Shown here: in pieces, positions 63,647-64,000 of the stretch
Layout: each line of letters starts with the position of its first letter
Numbering within the stretch: the first letter of the stretch is position 1
Source of the DNA: Sphingopyxis sp. PAMC25046
GTDB taxonomy: Bacteria; Pseudomonadota; Alphaproteobacteria; Sphingomonadales; Sphingomonadaceae
Direction of reading: 5' to 3'
Assembly: GCF_004795895.1 (NCBI RefSeq)
Contig: NZ_CP039250.1
Location: 4,379,501 to 4,443,500, forward strand
DNA: 64,000 nucleotides
The notes under the pieces: generated by a model
What the model was told of the DNA's origin: nothing
The model's database searches: none
Seen by the model: the letters and a program-made list of their open reading frames with translations, nothing else
Position numbers and translations under genes: made by a program

Positions 63647-64000
63647 TCATCGCCCTTCGGGTCGCAGCGGACGGCTGAGCAGGGCCTGAATGGCGTCGGC
63701 GACGCGCTCTTCGCCGGCGACGAGGCGCGCGACCGTATCGGTGATCGGCATGTCGATGCCATCGGAGCGCGCGGCGGCGGCGACGACCGGTGCGCTGAAC
63801 GCGCCTTCCGCAACGGTGCGGCGGTCGGCCATCAGTATCTCGACCTTTTCGCCGCGGCCGAGCCCCTGACCGAGCGCGAAGTTGCGCGAATTGGACGAGG
63901 TGCAGGTGAGCACGAGGTCGCCGAGCCCCGCGAGCCCGCCAAGCGTTTCGGCCTGTGCGCCGCGCGCGAGGGCGAAGCGCGTCATTTCGGCGAAGCCGCG
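63647..64000 (-). CDS. gpsA: glycerol-3-phosphate dehydrogenase (NAD(P)+), C-terminal part
   Basis: GpsA makes glycerol-3-phosphate for phospholipid synthesis. The 117 residues present show RGFAEMTRFALARGAQAETLGGLAGLGDLVLTCTSSNSRN, the highly conserved C-terminal active-site region. They continue to the end with AEGAFSAPVVAAAA and the DMPITDTVARLVAG helix. The N-terminal NAD domain lies beyond the right edge. Confidence 0.95.
   Translation of the reverse strand, partial: RGFAEMTRFALARGAQAETLGGLAGLGDLVLTCTSSNSRNFALGQGLGRGEKVEILMADRRTVAEGAFSAPVVAAAARSDGIDMPITDTVARLVAGEERVADAIQALLSRPLRPEGR

Noticed and set aside
62071..63678. 535-residue open frame antisense to the flippase gene
   Set aside because: Composition is highly charged and low in complexity. 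The opposite strand encodes a clear membrane protein.

Overview
The window looks like the chromosome of a GC-rich alphaproteobacterium of the Sphingomonadales, most like Sphingopyxis or a close relative. The reasons are the gene order around a hemE-linked replication origin, the alphaproteobacterial families DUF1491, DUF1489 and DUF6489, a CYP153-like P450, many GTG starts and 4-bp ATGA/GTGA overlaps, and short hairpin repeats typical of this group. The genus is inferred from recall, not from a search.

Layout. (1) 1-11260, minus strand: one long ribosomal run in the order rpsL-rpsG-fusA-tuf-rpsJ-rplCDWB-rpsS-rplV-rpsC-rplP-rpmC-rpsQ-rplNX-rplE, cut at the left edge. Strong hairpins sit in several of its gaps. 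(2) 11578-22462: mixed housekeeping genes. These are a deoxyinosine glycosylase, an amidohydrolase, a lipobox-bearing subtilisin autotransporter, a HAD nucleotidase with dapD, gpmA, an Hsp20 gene behind a ROSE-like RNA thermometer, a lipoprotein/M14 carboxypeptidase/GNAT operon, a SleB-like hydrolase and DUF1491. (3) 22602-27401, minus strand: ptsN, hpf, dnaQ, coaE, aroE, maf and the PEP synthase regulator. (4) 27402-27749: probable oriC with three perfect DnaA boxes and clustered GANTC sites. (5) 27750-40218, plus strand: hemE, hemJ, rho, a few accessory genes (some on the minus strand), mnmE, mnmG, rsmG, parA and parB. Three parS palindromes lie here, two of them inside coding sequence. A low-GC orphan gene and an inverted repeat element interrupt mnmG-rsmG.

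(6) 40467-44770: a chaperone/usher pilus cluster with a DUF4402 subunit, split by a strong terminator. (7) 44724-48410, minus strand: a PadR regulator, a membrane protein, a serine hydrolase and a patatin-like lipase. (8) 48586-54312, plus strand: two paralogous large membrane proteins, GT-C-like, flank a UDP-galactopyranose-mutase-like flavoprotein and a GtrA protein. The first and second genes are preceded by the same TTAA-N7-TTAG motif at nearly the same distance. This is the best candidate in the window for an undescribed system, probably surface glycan modification. (9) 54316-64000: msrB, the CYP153-like P450, a NatAB-type ABC exporter, queG, a lipoprotein and EI24 pair, an adenosine-kinase-like gene, a Wzx-like flippase and the C-terminal part of gpsA.

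The origin, the parABS sites and the ribosomal run all fall within about 40 kb, so the window is the origin-proximal part of a main chromosome. No tRNA, rRNA, CRISPR array, transposase or phage gene was seen.
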